64,000 bases of DNA from Rhodovulum visakhapatnamense (GCF_004365965.1 NZ_SOEB01000012.1:62001-126000); one strand, 5' to 3'; shown: positions 17,701 through 26,225, counted from the first letter of the stretch. The notes: generated from the sequence alone by a model not told the origin. Made by a program: numbers and translations.

Positions 17701-17725
17701 CGCTATGTAACCTTAGTGCATAGCG
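17701..17725 (+). promoter_or_regulatory. ModE-box-like operator upstream of DUF2478
   Basis: Inverted repeat CGCTATGTA-N7-TGCATAGCG, 25 bp, with perfect symmetry over the outer seven bases (CGCTATG/CATAGCG). It resembles the known ModE/Mo-box pattern (CGnTATaTA...TAnATAnCG), with a spacer about 1 nt longer than the E. coli modA site. It ends 21 bp before the ATG of the DUF2478 gene, and a ModE gene lies 700 bp downstream. Confidence 0.7.
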
Positions 17726-17746
17726 ATATCCGGGAGAGTTGCAGAG

Positions 17747-18271
17747 ATGACCGAGACCAGCGACGATGCCCCGTACCGGGTTGCCGCGATCCCGCTTGTG
17801 GAAGACCTGGCCATCGACGCGCTGCTGGCGAAGGTCGTGGCGGCCCTGCGCGCCGAGGGCGTCCGTGTCGCCGGGTTCCGTCAGGGCCGCGCCCCGGAAG
17901 GCGGTATGGCGGTCGAGGATCTGACCGGCGGCGGAGTCTTTTCGATCTCGCAGGATCTGGGGCCGGGGTCGCAGGGCTGCAAGCTCGACCCGCAGGGGCT
18001 GGCCGAGGCGGCCTGTGCCGCGCTGGCCGCGCTTGAGACCGGGCCCGATCTGCTGATCCTGCCGCGCTTCGGCAAGGCCGAGGTCGAGGGGCACGGGTTT
18101 CGCTCGGTGATCGAACGCGCCTGCGAGCGGCAGGTGCCGGTGCTGGTCGCGGTCAAACCCGATTGCACCGCGGCCTGGACCGATTTCACCGGTGGCGTGG
18201 CCGACCGGCTTGTGCCCGAGCGGGCGGCGGTGCTGGACTGGTGCCGGGCCGGGATCTGCGCCCGGGTCTGA
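17747..18271 (+). CDS. DUF2478 molybdenum-associated protein
   Basis: A 174-residue cytosolic protein of the DUF2478 family. Family landmarks: ISQDLGPGSQGCKLDPQGL and DLLILPRFGKAEVEGHGF, then PVLVAV. Members are encoded next to molybdate transport or ModE genes and look like small P-loop-less NTPase-type folds; their role is unknown. The ModE-box-like repeat 21 bp before the ATG, overlapping the likely promoter, suggests control by the ModE protein encoded convergently at 18439-19224. Confidence 0.8.
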   Translation: MTETSDDAPYRVAAIPLVEDLAIDALLAKVVAALRAEGVRVAGFRQGRAPEGGMAVEDLTGGGVFSISQDLGPGSQGCKLDPQGLAEAACAALAALETGPDLLILPRFGKAEVEGHGFRSVIERACERQVPVLVAVKPDCTAAWTDFTGGVADRLVPERAAVLDWCRAGICARV

Positions 18272-18438
18272 GGCGCCTCCGGGGCTTAGCTGGCCGCTGA
18301 AAACTCCGAGGATCGCGTTTTCGACGCCAAGGAGCGTCACTTTTCGGGCTCTCTCGTCGAGCTGATGAAAACGTGGCGCGTCTGGACCTGACGAGCGAAG
18401 CGAAAGGCGTGCGCCTCAGACCTTTTTTCGGTAGCCTG

Positions 18439-19224
18439 CTAGGGCAGGGCCAGGATCACATGGCTCGACTTGATCAGCGCGGTCGCGGCGTCGCCGGGGG
18501 CCAGTTTCAGCGCCTCGGCGCTTTCGCGGGTGATCGTCGCAACCAGCGTCTTGTCGCTTCCGAGATCCAGCACGATCTCGCTGTTCACCGGCCCGTCGGT
18601 GCGCCCGGTGACGGTGCCGGTCAGACGGTTGCGGACCGACATCGGGCCAAGCTCGTGCCCCTTCGCGAGGATCACGAAGCTCGACTTGACCAGTGCGAAG
18701 ATCTCGATGCCGGGGGCCAGCCCCATCTCGGCGGCGCTGTGGCCGGTGATGACCGAGGCCAGCGTCTGGCCGCCGCCGATATCCATCTGCACCTCGGCGC
18801 TGACCGGGCTTTCGGTCACCGAGGTCACGGTGGCGCGGTAGGTGTTGCGGGCCGAGGTCTTCATCATCAGGCTCCAGAGAATGTCGCCGGGGTCGAGGTC
18901 GATCTGGTTGTCGAGCGAGGCGACCACCCGTTCCAGCCCTTCCTGGATCGCGGTGAAGGCGGCGATGACCTTCTCGCCGGCCGGGGTCAGCGCCGCGCCG
19001 CCGCCCGCGCGCCCGCCGGGGGCGGCGCTGACCAGGGGGCTTGCGAAGATGTTGTTCATCGCCTGCACTCCGTCCCAGGCGGCCTTGTAGGACAGGCCCA
19101 CCTCGCGCGCCGCGGCCGAGATCGACCCGGTCCGGCCGACCGCGGCCAGAAGCGCCACCCGGTCGGCGCCCATCCGCGCCCCGGGCCGTTCCAGCGTCAG
19201 CGCGCTGCGCACTCCAACCGGCAT
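18439..19224 (-). CDS. modE: ModE-type molybdate-responsive regulator
   Basis: A 261-residue ModE. Residues about 15-120 form the winged-helix DNA-binding domain (RVALLAAVGRTGSISAAARE, YKAAWDGVQAMNN). Residues about 125-190 and 197-260 are two Mop/TOBE domains in tandem (SARNTYRATVTSVTESPVSA; RNRLTGTVTGRTDGPVNSE) that bind molybdate. Full-length ModE represses high-affinity uptake and can activate Mo genes. The similar ModE proteins of Rhodobacter are MopA and MopB. Candidate targets lie on both sides. An AAAGGAG ribosome site precedes the ATG. Confidence 0.92.
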   Translation of the reverse strand: MPVGVRSALTLERPGARMGADRVALLAAVGRTGSISAAAREVGLSYKAAWDGVQAMNNIFASPLVSAAPGGRAGGGAALTPAGEKVIAAFTAIQEGLERVVASLDNQIDLDPGDILWSLMMKTSARNTYRATVTSVTESPVSAEVQMDIGGGQTLASVITGHSAAEMGLAPGIEIFALVKSSFVILAKGHELGPMSVRNRLTGTVTGRTDGPVNSEIVLDLGSDKTLVATITRESAEALKLAPGDAATALIKSSHVILALP

Positions 19225-19367
19225 TGCCGTCTCGCTCCTTTCGCAGACATCGCCCCGTCTTAGCGCGAAGCCGCCCGATCTGCCACCGCCGAGTGCCCGG
19301 CGCTGTGCCCTGCTGCCGGGCGCCGGACCTTCGGGCCAGGGCCGCGTCAGCGCGGCCTCTTGCCAGC

Positions 19368-19392
19368 CGTTATATAAGTGGCAAACATGGCG
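19368..19392 (+). promoter_or_regulatory. Possible ModE-box-like site upstream of trmO
   Basis: CGTTATATA-N7-AACATGGCG. The left half-site matches the Mo-box consensus fully; the right half matches only partly. The 25-bp layout equals that of the site at 17701-17725. It ends 48 bp before the trmO ATG. Support is moderate because one half-site is weak. Confidence 0.4.
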
Positions 19393-19440
19393 GCGATCCC
19401 CTTCGCCGCCAGCGCGCGGCCAGGCGCGAAAGGAAGATGC

Positions 19441-19911
19441 ATGGAAAAGGTCATGGCCGAGATCCGGGCGGGCGAGGTCTGCGCCCCGCTGCCGCAGACC
19501 GGCGATGCGACAGTGTGGTTCGTCGGGCGGCTCAGGACCCCCTGGACGTCGCCGCGCGATTGTCCGCGTCAGGGCGACCGCACCGCTGGCCCGGTCTGCC
19601 GGATCGAGATCGACCCGCGCTGGCGCGAGGCGCTGGCCGGGATCGAGCGCAAGGAGAACCTGCTGCTTCTGTACTGGATGGACGGGGCGCGGCGCGATCT
19701 GGTGCGCCAGAGCCCGCGCAATGACGGCGAGACCATCGGCACCTTCGCACTGCGCTCGCCCAACCGGCCCAATCCGGTGGCCTGTTCGGTGGTCGCGCTT
19801 CTGGGGCGCGAGGGCGATGTGCTACTGGTGCGGGGGCTCGATTGCATCGACGGGACGCCGCTGATCGACCTCAAGCCCGATTATGGCGGGCGGCCCTGTC
19901 CCGAGCATTAG
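19441..19911 (+). CDS. trmO: TrmO-like tRNA methyltransferase (TsaA/YaeB family)
   Basis: A 156-residue protein of the TsaA/TrmO family, which methylates N6 of t6A37 in threonine tRNAs using SAM. Family motifs: GRLRTPWTSPRDCPRQG near the N-terminus, ALAGIERKENLLLLYWMD, and GTFALRSPNRPNPVACSVV, the conserved active-site block. It is the short form without the C-terminal extension of E. coli TrmO. The ATG at 19441 has AAAGGAAG before it. It lies inside the molybdenum cluster, and some TsaA-family proteins are encoded with Mo genes, so a role other than tRNA methylation is possible. Confidence 0.8.
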   Translation: MEKVMAEIRAGEVCAPLPQTGDATVWFVGRLRTPWTSPRDCPRQGDRTAGPVCRIEIDPRWREALAGIERKENLLLLYWMDGARRDLVRQSPRNDGETIGTFALRSPNRPNPVACSVVALLGREGDVLLVRGLDCIDGTPLIDLKPDYGGRPCPEH

Positions 19912-20197
19912 GTGTTCAGTCCCGGCATCTCGTGGATCGGGTTCAAGATGAATCTGTCCGGCTCTGATGTCCGGATCTTGCAGATGTATTCGCAGGGCGT
20001 GAGCCCGTCGATGGTCTTGAGGCGGCGCGCGAAGCTGTAGGCTGCCATCAAGTCCGCGAGGTGGGGGCGGAGCTGGTCGTGGCTGTCGTGATGGTCCCGA
20101 TTGACGTTCAGCGGGAAGACGCGCCACTGGTGCCTCGCCTGATCCGCTTCACCCTCCCTGATCGTGCGGTGCATCCGTTCGACCTGTCCGCCGCCCT

Positions 20198-20226
20198 GGA
20201 AAAACAGTCCCCCCGGACTGTTTTCC
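20198..20226. repeat. Short palindromic repeat, variant copy C
   Basis: GGAAAAACAGTCC / GGACTGTTTTCC with a 4-nt loop, followed by GATCCTCC like copies A and B. It lies inside the transposase sequence just after the codons for NPNHP, where the family normally continues WTNGQVERM, so it is an insertion. Confidence 0.75.
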
Positions 20227-20591
20227 GATCCTCCGAACTCCCGGGATGGTTGGGGTTGGTCAGGGCAGCGTTTGAACGCCGACCGCTTCGGCTTGTCGCC
20301 CTCGACGTCCGGCAGGCGCGAGAGGCATTCGCCATCGGGTTTGAACCAATGGCGCCGCAATGGCTCAGCGCTGCAGGCAGCACTGCAGTGCAGAGCGTGT
20401 CAGATGCGGGATGGACGGCTGCAGGGCACGGAGGCCGTCGTCAAGCGGCAGCAGCGTGTGGCGCCGAAACGCGACGATGGCCGCCTCCTCGGCCTCAGAC
20501 GGAACCGTCGAACGTGGCCTCTTAGGGCCGGTCTTGCGATCATCGACCGTCTGCCGTTTGCGCCGGTTCGCAACCGTCTCGGGGGTCGTCG

Positions 20592-20618
20592 GGAAAACGA
20601 TTCACCGGATCGTTTTCC
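20592..20618. repeat. Short palindromic repeat, copy B
   Basis: Identical in its 27-bp core to 7351-7377 (10-bp stem, 7-nt loop). It replaces the codons that normally encode GINP after LSRDL in the IS481 transposase. The frame resumes as KTVA-like sequence out of register. Confidence 0.8.
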
Positions 20619-20863
20619 GATCCTCCCCACTCCGCAGGTCCCGGCTCAGCGTCGCGAGCGACGCTTGCGATCGCTGTATCGCTGCTCTGACCGCGTACGT
20701 GGTCGCGGCGTTTCCGTGACGAACTTGCCCCATAGGGCATCCTTCCATTCCTTCGATAGGACCACGCCACCAAACCCTGGGATCGAACAGCTTGGCGTTC
20801 GGGGGCGAAGGCCGCGCGGGTGCGGGCCGGGGGCAGGGCCGTCCCTCCCCCCAACCCGGCGGA

Positions 20864-21073
20864 TCAGTCCTTGCCGACCAGAACGTCGGTCGACTTGATG
20901 ATGGCGCTGGCCTTGTCGCCGACCCTCAGATCCAGATCGGTGGCGGCCTCGTTGGTGATCGAGGCAGTGACGATGGCCCCGCCGCCGACGTCGATCTTGA
21001 CATGGGTGGTGACGGTCCCGGTTTCGACCGCGGTTACGGTCCCGGTAAGGATGTTGCGTGCGCTGAGTTTCAT
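20864..21073 (-). CDS. mop: Molbindin Mop
   Basis: A 69-residue single-domain molybdate-binding protein (MKLSARNILTGTVTAVETG, ITNEAATDLDLRVGDKA, IIKSTDVLVGKD). Mop proteins assemble as hexamers that store molybdate in the cytosol; in Rhodobacter capsulatus the mop gene is activated by a ModE protein. The sequence is the same fold as each of the two C-terminal domains of the ModE at 18439. A candidate ModE site lies 93-117 bp upstream. Confidence 0.92.
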   Translation of the reverse strand: MKLSARNILTGTVTAVETGTVTTHVKIDVGGGAIVTASITNEAATDLDLRVGDKASAIIKSTDVLVGKD

Positions 21074-21165
21074 CTTGTCATTCCTGTCCCGATGGGCCGG
21101 CCCGCTGGACCGGCGCGTCCGGCCTGCTGCCGGACCATCTTGATCGGACGCGGCAAGGTCTTTTG

Positions 21166-21190
21166 CAATATAAGAAAAATCTACATAACG
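21166..21190 (-). promoter_or_regulatory. ModE-box-like site upstream of mop
   Basis: CAATATAAG-N7-TACATAACG. The half-site TACATAACG is identical to the well-known right half of the E. coli modA ModE site; the other half is degenerate. It lies on the mop promoter side, 93-117 bp before the ATG, in an AT-rich patch. The site layout matches the two other candidates in this cluster. Confidence 0.55.
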
Positions 21191-21260
21191 GCTCCCGGGC
21201 CGCAGAGGGCGCTGCGCCCGCCCGGCCCTTTCTCGGCCGGGCGGGACGCGGTCTGCGGCC

Positions 21261-24200
21261 TTAGCCCCGGGCCTCGTCGGGCGCGGGGCGCGACGGCTGC
21301 GGGCGCAGCCGGGCGACGGCGGTCAGAACGGCAACGTAGAAGACCGGCACCATCACGATGCCGAACAGCGCCGAGAAGACGATGCCGCCGAGCATGCCGA
21401 TGCCGATCGAGTTCTGCGCATTGGCTCCGGCGCCGCTGGCCAGCGCCAGCGGCAGGATGCCGAAGCCGAAGGCAAGCGAGGTCATCAGGATCGGCCGCAG
21501 CCTCTGTCGGGCGGCGGTGACCGTCGCCTCGACCAGCGCCTGGCCCTGCCGCCGGAGGGTCTCGGCGAATTCGACGATCAGGATCGCGTTCCGCGCCGCC
21601 AGACCGATGGTCGTCAGCAGGCCGACCTTGAAATAGACGTCGTTCGACTGACCCAGCAGCCAGGTCGCCAAAAGCGCCCCCAGCATCCCGACCGGCACCG
21701 ACAGCATCACCGCGAAGGGCACCGTCCAGCTTTCGTAAAGGGCGGCGAGCGCGAGAAACACCACCAGGGCCGACAGCGAATAAAGCAGCGGCTCCTGATT
21801 GCCCGACAGCCGTTCCTGATAGGACAGCCCGGTCCAGGCGACGCCGTAGCCGCCGTCCGCGCCTGAGACGAGCTCTTCCATCGTTTCCATTGCGTCGCCC
21901 GAACTGATCCCCTGTGCCGGGGCGCCCGAGAGTTCCATCGCCCGGGTGCCGCCATAGCGGTCGAGCGAGGGCGTCACCGAGTCCCACACCCGGGTCACGA
22001 AGGCCGAAAGCGGGACCATCTCGCCGCCGGAATTGCGCACATACCAGGCGTCGATATCCTCGGGCTGCATCCGCCAGCGCGCGTCGCCCTGCACGATCAC
22101 CTCGCGCAGGTCGTTGCCCAGCGGGAAGTCGTTGACATAGGTCCCGGCAAAGACCGTCGCCAGCATCCCGTTGACGTCGGACAGCGACACGCCCAGCGCC
22201 TCGGCCTTCTGCTGGTCGATATCGAGCCGGAGCGAGGGCTTGGTGGCGTCGTCATTGCCGCGCAGGTTGGTGACGCGGCCATCGGCGGTCGCGGCGGCCA
22301 CCAGCCGGTCGGCCGCGGCCTTCAGCGCCTCTTGCCCGGTCCCGGCCTGATCGACCAGATACATGGTAAAGCCCGACGAGGTACCCATGCCCGGGATCGC
22401 GGGCGGTTGCATCACGTAGATCTGCCCGAAGCGGTTCTGGAAGAAGGCGCCGTTGGTCCGGGTGCTCAGCGTCTCGGCGTCAAGCCCGGGCCGGTCGGCA
22501 TAGTCGCGGAGCTTGACGAACATCATCGCCGCGTTCTGGCCGCTGCCGCCGAAGCTGAAGCCGACCGCCGAGAAGACCGAGTCGACCGCGCCGCCGGTGG
22601 CGGTCAGCATGTGGTTTTCCAGCGCCGCGACCGCCTCTTCGGTCTGGGCGGTGGTGGCGTGCTGGGGCAGCTCGATGGTCGCCATCAGCACCCCCTGATC
22701 CTCCGTCGGCAGGAAGGACGAGGGGACCTCGCGATAGACGAGCCCGGCGCCGATCCCGACTGCGGCCAGCACGATCAGCATGCGGAACGGCCGCCGGGAA
22801 AACCGCGCCACGCTGCCGCCATAGCCGCCGGTCAGCCGGTCGAGCCCGGCATTGAACCAGCGCAGCGGTGCCAGCTGCGCATGGCCGTCTCCGGGCCTCA
22901 GCAGGGTCGCGCACATGGCGGGCGTCAGGATCAGCGCGACCAGCAGCGACAGCACCATCGCCGAGATGATCGTCACCGAGAACTGCCGGTAGATCACCCC
23001 GGTCGAGCCCGACATGAAGGCCATCGGCAGGAACACCGCCGACAGTACCACCACGATGCCAATGAGCGCGCCCGAAATCTCGGCCATGCTCTTTTCGGTT
23101 GCTTCGCGGGGTCCAAGACCCTCTTCGGCCATGACCCGCTCGACGTTCTCGACCACCACGATGGCGTCGTCGACCAGCAGCCCGATGGCCAGCACCAGCG
23201 CGAACATGCTGAGCGTGTTGATCGACATGCCCAGCGCGGCCAGCACCCCGAAGGTGCCCAGCAGCACGACCGGCACCGCGATGGTCGGCACCAGCGTCGC
23301 GCGCCAGCTTTGCAGGAAGAGAAGGATCACCAGAAAGACCAGAACGATGGCCTCGCCCAGGGTGTGATAGACCTGCTCGATCGACTGCTCGACGAAAGGC
23401 GAGGTGTCATAGGGGTATTCGACCGCCACGCCCTCGGGCAACGAGGCCGTCAGCCCGCCGATGGTGGCGCGGACCCGGCTGGCGGTCTCGACCGCATTGG
23501 CCCCGGTCGCGAGGTTGACCCCAAAGCCCGCCGCGGGCTTGCCGTTGAAGCGGCTGGAGCTGCCATAGCTTTCCTCGGCCAGCTCGATCCGGGCGACATC
23601 GGCCAGATAGACGCTGGATCCGTCGGGTTCGGTCTTCAGCAGGATGCGCTGGAAGTCCTCGACCGAGCTGAGCTGCGACTGGGCCGACAGCGACACGGTA
23701 ATCTGCTGACCCTCGACCACGGGCTGCGCGCCCAGCGAGCCGACGGTGACATTGGTGTTCTGCTCGGCCACGGCGCCGGTCACGTCGGCGGGCGTCAGCT
23801 GGTACTGGAAAAGCCGGTCGGGATCGAGCCAGATGCGCATCGCATATTGCGTGCCGAAGACGTTGATCGACCCCACGCCCTCGGTCCGCTGCACCGCGTC
23901 TTCGAGCGTCGAGCTTAGCAGATCGCCCAGTTCCACCGAACTGAGGCTGCCATCCTCGGACACGAGCGCGCCCACCATCAGGATCGAGCTGGTCGAGCGG
24001 GTGACCGCCACGCCCTGCTGGGTGACGCTGGCGGGCAGCTTCGACTGCACCAGCTGCAGCTTGTTCTGAACCTGCACCTGCGCCATGTCGGGATCGACCG
24101 TGTCGTCGAAGGTCAGCGACACGCTGGCCGAGCCTTCCGACGAGGTCGAGGTCATGTAGGTCAGCCCGTCGAGCCCGGTCATGCCGTCCTCGATCACGGT

Positions 24201-24386
24201 GGTCACCGAATTCTCGACGGTTTCGGCCGAGGCGCCGGTATAGCTGGCCGAGATCCGCACGGTCGTCGGCGCGATGTCGGGATATTGCGAAATCGGCAGC
24301 GTCGCGAGGCCGAAGGCCCCCACCAGCATGGTGACGATGGCCAGCACCCAGGCGAAAACCGGGCGTCGGATGAAGAAGGCGGCCAT
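21261..24386 (-). CDS. RND multidrug efflux pump (AcrB/HAE1 type)
   Basis: A 1041-residue inner-membrane proton antiporter of the HAE1 RND family. The N-terminus MAAFFIRRPVFAWVLAIVTM is the typical first helix. LPISQYPDIAPTTVRISASY is the conserved docking segment. The proton-relay Asp pair is in GLLVDDAIVVVENVERVM (about residue 405), and SIGIGMLGGIVFSALFGIVM marks the last helices. There are 12 helices and two large periplasmic loops. Its ATG is 3 bp after the adaptor stop. No outer-membrane TolC-type gene is adjacent, so it presumably uses one encoded elsewhere. Confidence 0.94.
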   Translation of the reverse strand: MAAFFIRRPVFAWVLAIVTMLVGAFGLATLPISQYPDIAPTTVRISASYTGASAETVENSVTTVIEDGMTGLDGLTYMTSTSSEGSASVSLTFDDTVDPDMAQVQVQNKLQLVQSKLPASVTQQGVAVTRSTSSILMVGALVSEDGSLSSVELGDLLSSTLEDAVQRTEGVGSINVFGTQYAMRIWLDPDRLFQYQLTPADVTGAVAEQNTNVTVGSLGAQPVVEGQQITVSLSAQSQLSSVEDFQRILLKTEPDGSSVYLADVARIELAEESYGSSSRFNGKPAAGFGVNLATGANAVETASRVRATIGGLTASLPEGVAVEYPYDTSPFVEQSIEQVYHTLGEAIVLVFLVILLFLQSWRATLVPTIAVPVVLLGTFGVLAALGMSINTLSMFALVLAIGLLVDDAIVVVENVERVMAEEGLGPREATEKSMAEISGALIGIVVVLSAVFLPMAFMSGSTGVIYRQFSVTIISAMVLSLLVALILTPAMCATLLRPGDGHAQLAPLRWFNAGLDRLTGGYGGSVARFSRRPFRMLIVLAAVGIGAGLVYREVPSSFLPTEDQGVLMATIELPQHATTAQTEEAVAALENHMLTATGGAVDSVFSAVGFSFGGSGQNAAMMFVKLRDYADRPGLDAETLSTRTNGAFFQNRFGQIYVMQPPAIPGMGTSSGFTMYLVDQAGTGQEALKAAADRLVAAATADGRVTNLRGNDDATKPSLRLDIDQQKAEALGVSLSDVNGMLATVFAGTYVNDFPLGNDLREVIVQGDARWRMQPEDIDAWYVRNSGGEMVPLSAFVTRVWDSVTPSLDRYGGTRAMELSGAPAQGISSGDAMETMEELVSGADGGYGVAWTGLSYQERLSGNQEPLLYSLSALVVFLALAALYESWTVPFAVMLSVPVGMLGALLATWLLGQSNDVYFKVGLLTTIGLAARNAILIVEFAETLRRQGQALVEATVTAARQRLRPILMTSLAFGFGILPLALASGAGANAQNSIGIGMLGGIVFSALFGIVMVPVFYVAVLTAVARLRPQPSRPAPDEARG

Positions 24387-24389
24387 GGT

Positions 24390-25598
24390 CTAGTCCTCCG
24401 CGCCGGACGACGCGGGGGCGGCGTCCTGCACCAGCCCGTTTTCATCAAGCGTGGCGGTCACCGGCCGTACCTTCTGGCCATCGCGCATCGATTTCAGCCC
24501 GTCGACGATCAGCTTGTCCCCGGGCGCGATCCCGTCCTCGACGATCCAGCTGTTGCCGGTGCTGCCGATCTCGGTCAGCGCGGTTTTCCTCGCGGTGCCG
24601 TCGGCGGCCAGAACGAAGGCGTTCAGCTTGCCCGAACTGTCGCGCTGGGCCGCGCGCTGCGGTACCAGGAAGGCGTCGACCGAGCCCAGCGTGACCTCGC
24701 CCCGGACGAACATGCCGGGCAGGATCAGCCGCCGCGGATTGTCGAAGCGAAAGCGCACGCTCATGGTCCCGGTCGAGGTCGCGACGCTGGTTCCCGGCGT
24801 CACCAGCTGACCCTCGCCCTCGTAGCTCTGGCCGGTTTCCAGCACCAGCCGGGCGCGGAGGCGGTCGTTCATCTTCAGCGTTCCGGCCTCGATCTGGCCG
24901 CGGATCGACAGGATCCGGGCGCTGGTTTCGATCATGTCGACATAGATCGGGTCAAGCCGGGTGACGGTGGTCAGCGCGTCGCCTTGCGCCGCCGTGACCA
25001 GATCGCCGACCGACACCGCCGAGATGTCGGGCACGCCCTCGATCGGGCTGCGGATCGTGGTCCAGGACAGCTGGGTGCGGGAATAGTCGAGCGCGGCCTG
25101 GGCCGCGTCGAGCGTGGCCTTCGCCTCTTCCAGTTCGGCCCGGGCGGCGTCGACCTGGGCGGCGGAATAGTTGTTGCCCTCCAGCTTGAGCGCCCGCTCA
25201 TAGGCGGATTGCACGACCGGCAGATTGGCCTCGGCCTTGGCCAGATCGGCCGCGTCGGCGGCGACCTCGGCGCGGTAGGCCGCATCGTCGATCCGGTAAA
25301 GCGGATCGCCCACCTTCAGCGGGCGGCCGGGTTTGTAGGCCACCTCTTCGACGACGCCGTCGACCCGGGGCCGGATCTCGACATCCTCGAAGGCCACGGC
25401 CCGGCCGGGCAGGGTGACGGTGCGCGGCACCTCCTGGCGCTGCATCTCGATCACGCCGACCTGCATCGGAGGCGCGCCGCCGGTCGCGGGCTCCTGGGCA
25501 AGGGCGGCGGGGGTCAGCCAGACAAGTGCGGCCAGCACCGCAAGACAATCGAGCGGGGACCGGAACGGCAGCGACCGGGTCAAGGAGATGAGTGACAT
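24390..25598 (-). CDS. RND efflux periplasmic adaptor (AcrA-like)
   Basis: A 402-residue membrane-fusion protein. A signal peptide covers the first 34 residues (hydrophobic LAVLAALVWLTPAALA), but there is no lipobox Cys, so it is probably soluble or anchored only weakly. A lipoyl/barrel region (VEIRPRVDGVVEEVAYKPG), a coiled-coil hairpin (about 105-170, DLAKAEANLPVVQSAYERAL) and a beta-barrel (FRFDNPRRLILPGMFVRGEV) occur in order. It is the first gene of the two-gene efflux operon. No repressor gene is adjacent on the upstream side. Confidence 0.92.
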   Translation of the reverse strand: MSLISLTRSLPFRSPLDCLAVLAALVWLTPAALAQEPATGGAPPMQVGVIEMQRQEVPRTVTLPGRAVAFEDVEIRPRVDGVVEEVAYKPGRPLKVGDPLYRIDDAAYRAEVAADAADLAKAEANLPVVQSAYERALKLEGNNYSAAQVDAARAELEEAKATLDAAQAALDYSRTQLSWTTIRSPIEGVPDISAVSVGDLVTAAQGDALTTVTRLDPIYVDMIETSARILSIRGQIEAGTLKMNDRLRARLVLETGQSYEGEGQLVTPGTSVATSTGTMSVRFRFDNPRRLILPGMFVRGEVTLGSVDAFLVPQRAAQRDSSGKLNAFVLAADGTARKTALTEIGSTGNSWIVEDGIAPGDKLIVDGLKSMRDGQKVRPVTATLDENGLVQDAAPASSGAED

Positions 25599-25748
25599 GC
25601 AATATCCGTAAGAGGGTCAAAGGGGGGCGGAACCTGCCCGGTGCTACGCAACACATGCCGAAGGGGCAACGACACCGACCATAACGGTTGTGTTACGGCG
25701 CTGGCGAGGAATTCCGTTGGTGACGGCGCAAATCCGGCCGGAAAGGGC

Positions 25749-25792
25749 GCTGGAGGACGGCTGGAGGGCGGCTGGAGGACGGCTGGAGGACG
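25749..25792. repeat. 11-bp tandem repeat, four copies
   Basis: Four copies of GCTGGAGGACG, the second with one substitution (GCTGGAGGGCG). They lie between the efflux operon start and the end of the Fur-like pseudogene. A period of 11 bp is one helical turn. No function is evident. Confidence 0.75.
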
Positions 25793-25805
25793 GCCCGGCC
25801 CTGCC

Positions 25806-26225
25806 TCAGCCGCGCGTCTTGCGGACGTAGAGCTCCATCCGGTGATGGACGATATCATAGCCCGGTTTCGCCGCGATCCGGGCCTGCGGCTCTTCGATCC
25901 GGTCCGAGCGGAACTCGACCGCCTCGCCGGTCCCGATGTCGATCATGTGGTCGTGATGGGCGGTCTCGGCGCGTCCGAAACAGGCGGACGCGCCCTCGAA
26001 CTGGTGGCGCTGGATCACGCCCTGATCCTCCAGCGCGCTCAGCGTGCGGCAGACGGTCGGCAAGGACAGCCCCGGTGCGCGGGGCTCGGCCCGGCGGTGC
26101 AGCTCGGCCGCGTCGCGATGGTCCTCGGCCTCGGCCAGCACGTTCATCAGGGCGGCGCGTTGCCGGGTGACGCGGATCCCGGCCGCGCGCAGCGCCCGGG
26201 TCAGCCTGTCGCTTCGGTCCTGCAG
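25806..26225 (-). pseudogene. Mur/Fur-family metalloregulator lacking a normal start
   Basis: The frame encodes a nearly full Fur/Mur protein: RLTRALRAAGIRVTRQRAAL, LSLPTVCRTLSALEDQGVIQRH (recognition helix, with Cys where Tyr is usual) and HHDHMIDIGTGEAVEFRSD (metal-binding His cluster). The only ATG (26147) would remove the first DNA-binding helix. Extending upstream to a stop codon gives no ATG, GTG or TTG; a CTG at 26225 has an AAGGAAG site 6 nt before it and would give 139 residues, the normal size. It is therefore either CTG-initiated or dead. The adjoining sit transporter genes are all broken, which favours decay. Confidence 0.6.

Larger units (their letters stand above)
19913..20789 (-). 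mobile_element. Decayed IS481-family element with internal deletion
   Basis: An 877-bp remnant. The ends are TGTTCAGTCCC at 19913 and TGTTCGATCCC (reverse) at 20789, a near-perfect inverted terminal repeat. Transposase pieces on the reverse strand: GQVRHGNAATTYAVRAAIQ with an intact ATG near 20730, GECLSRLPDVEGDKPKRSA (about 20335-20280), and the DDE-domain C-terminus HDQLRPHLADLMAAYSF, LTPCEYICKIRTSEPDRF ending in MPGLNT at 19908. The catalytic core is deleted and two palindromic inserts break the frame. It sits between trmO and mop. No target duplication is seen. Confidence 0.85.

Noticed and set aside
18272-18438. Possible terminator or small RNA between DUF2478 and modE
   Set aside because: A weak AGGC/GCCT stem before TTTTTT near 18410-18430 is too short to support; nothing else is seen.
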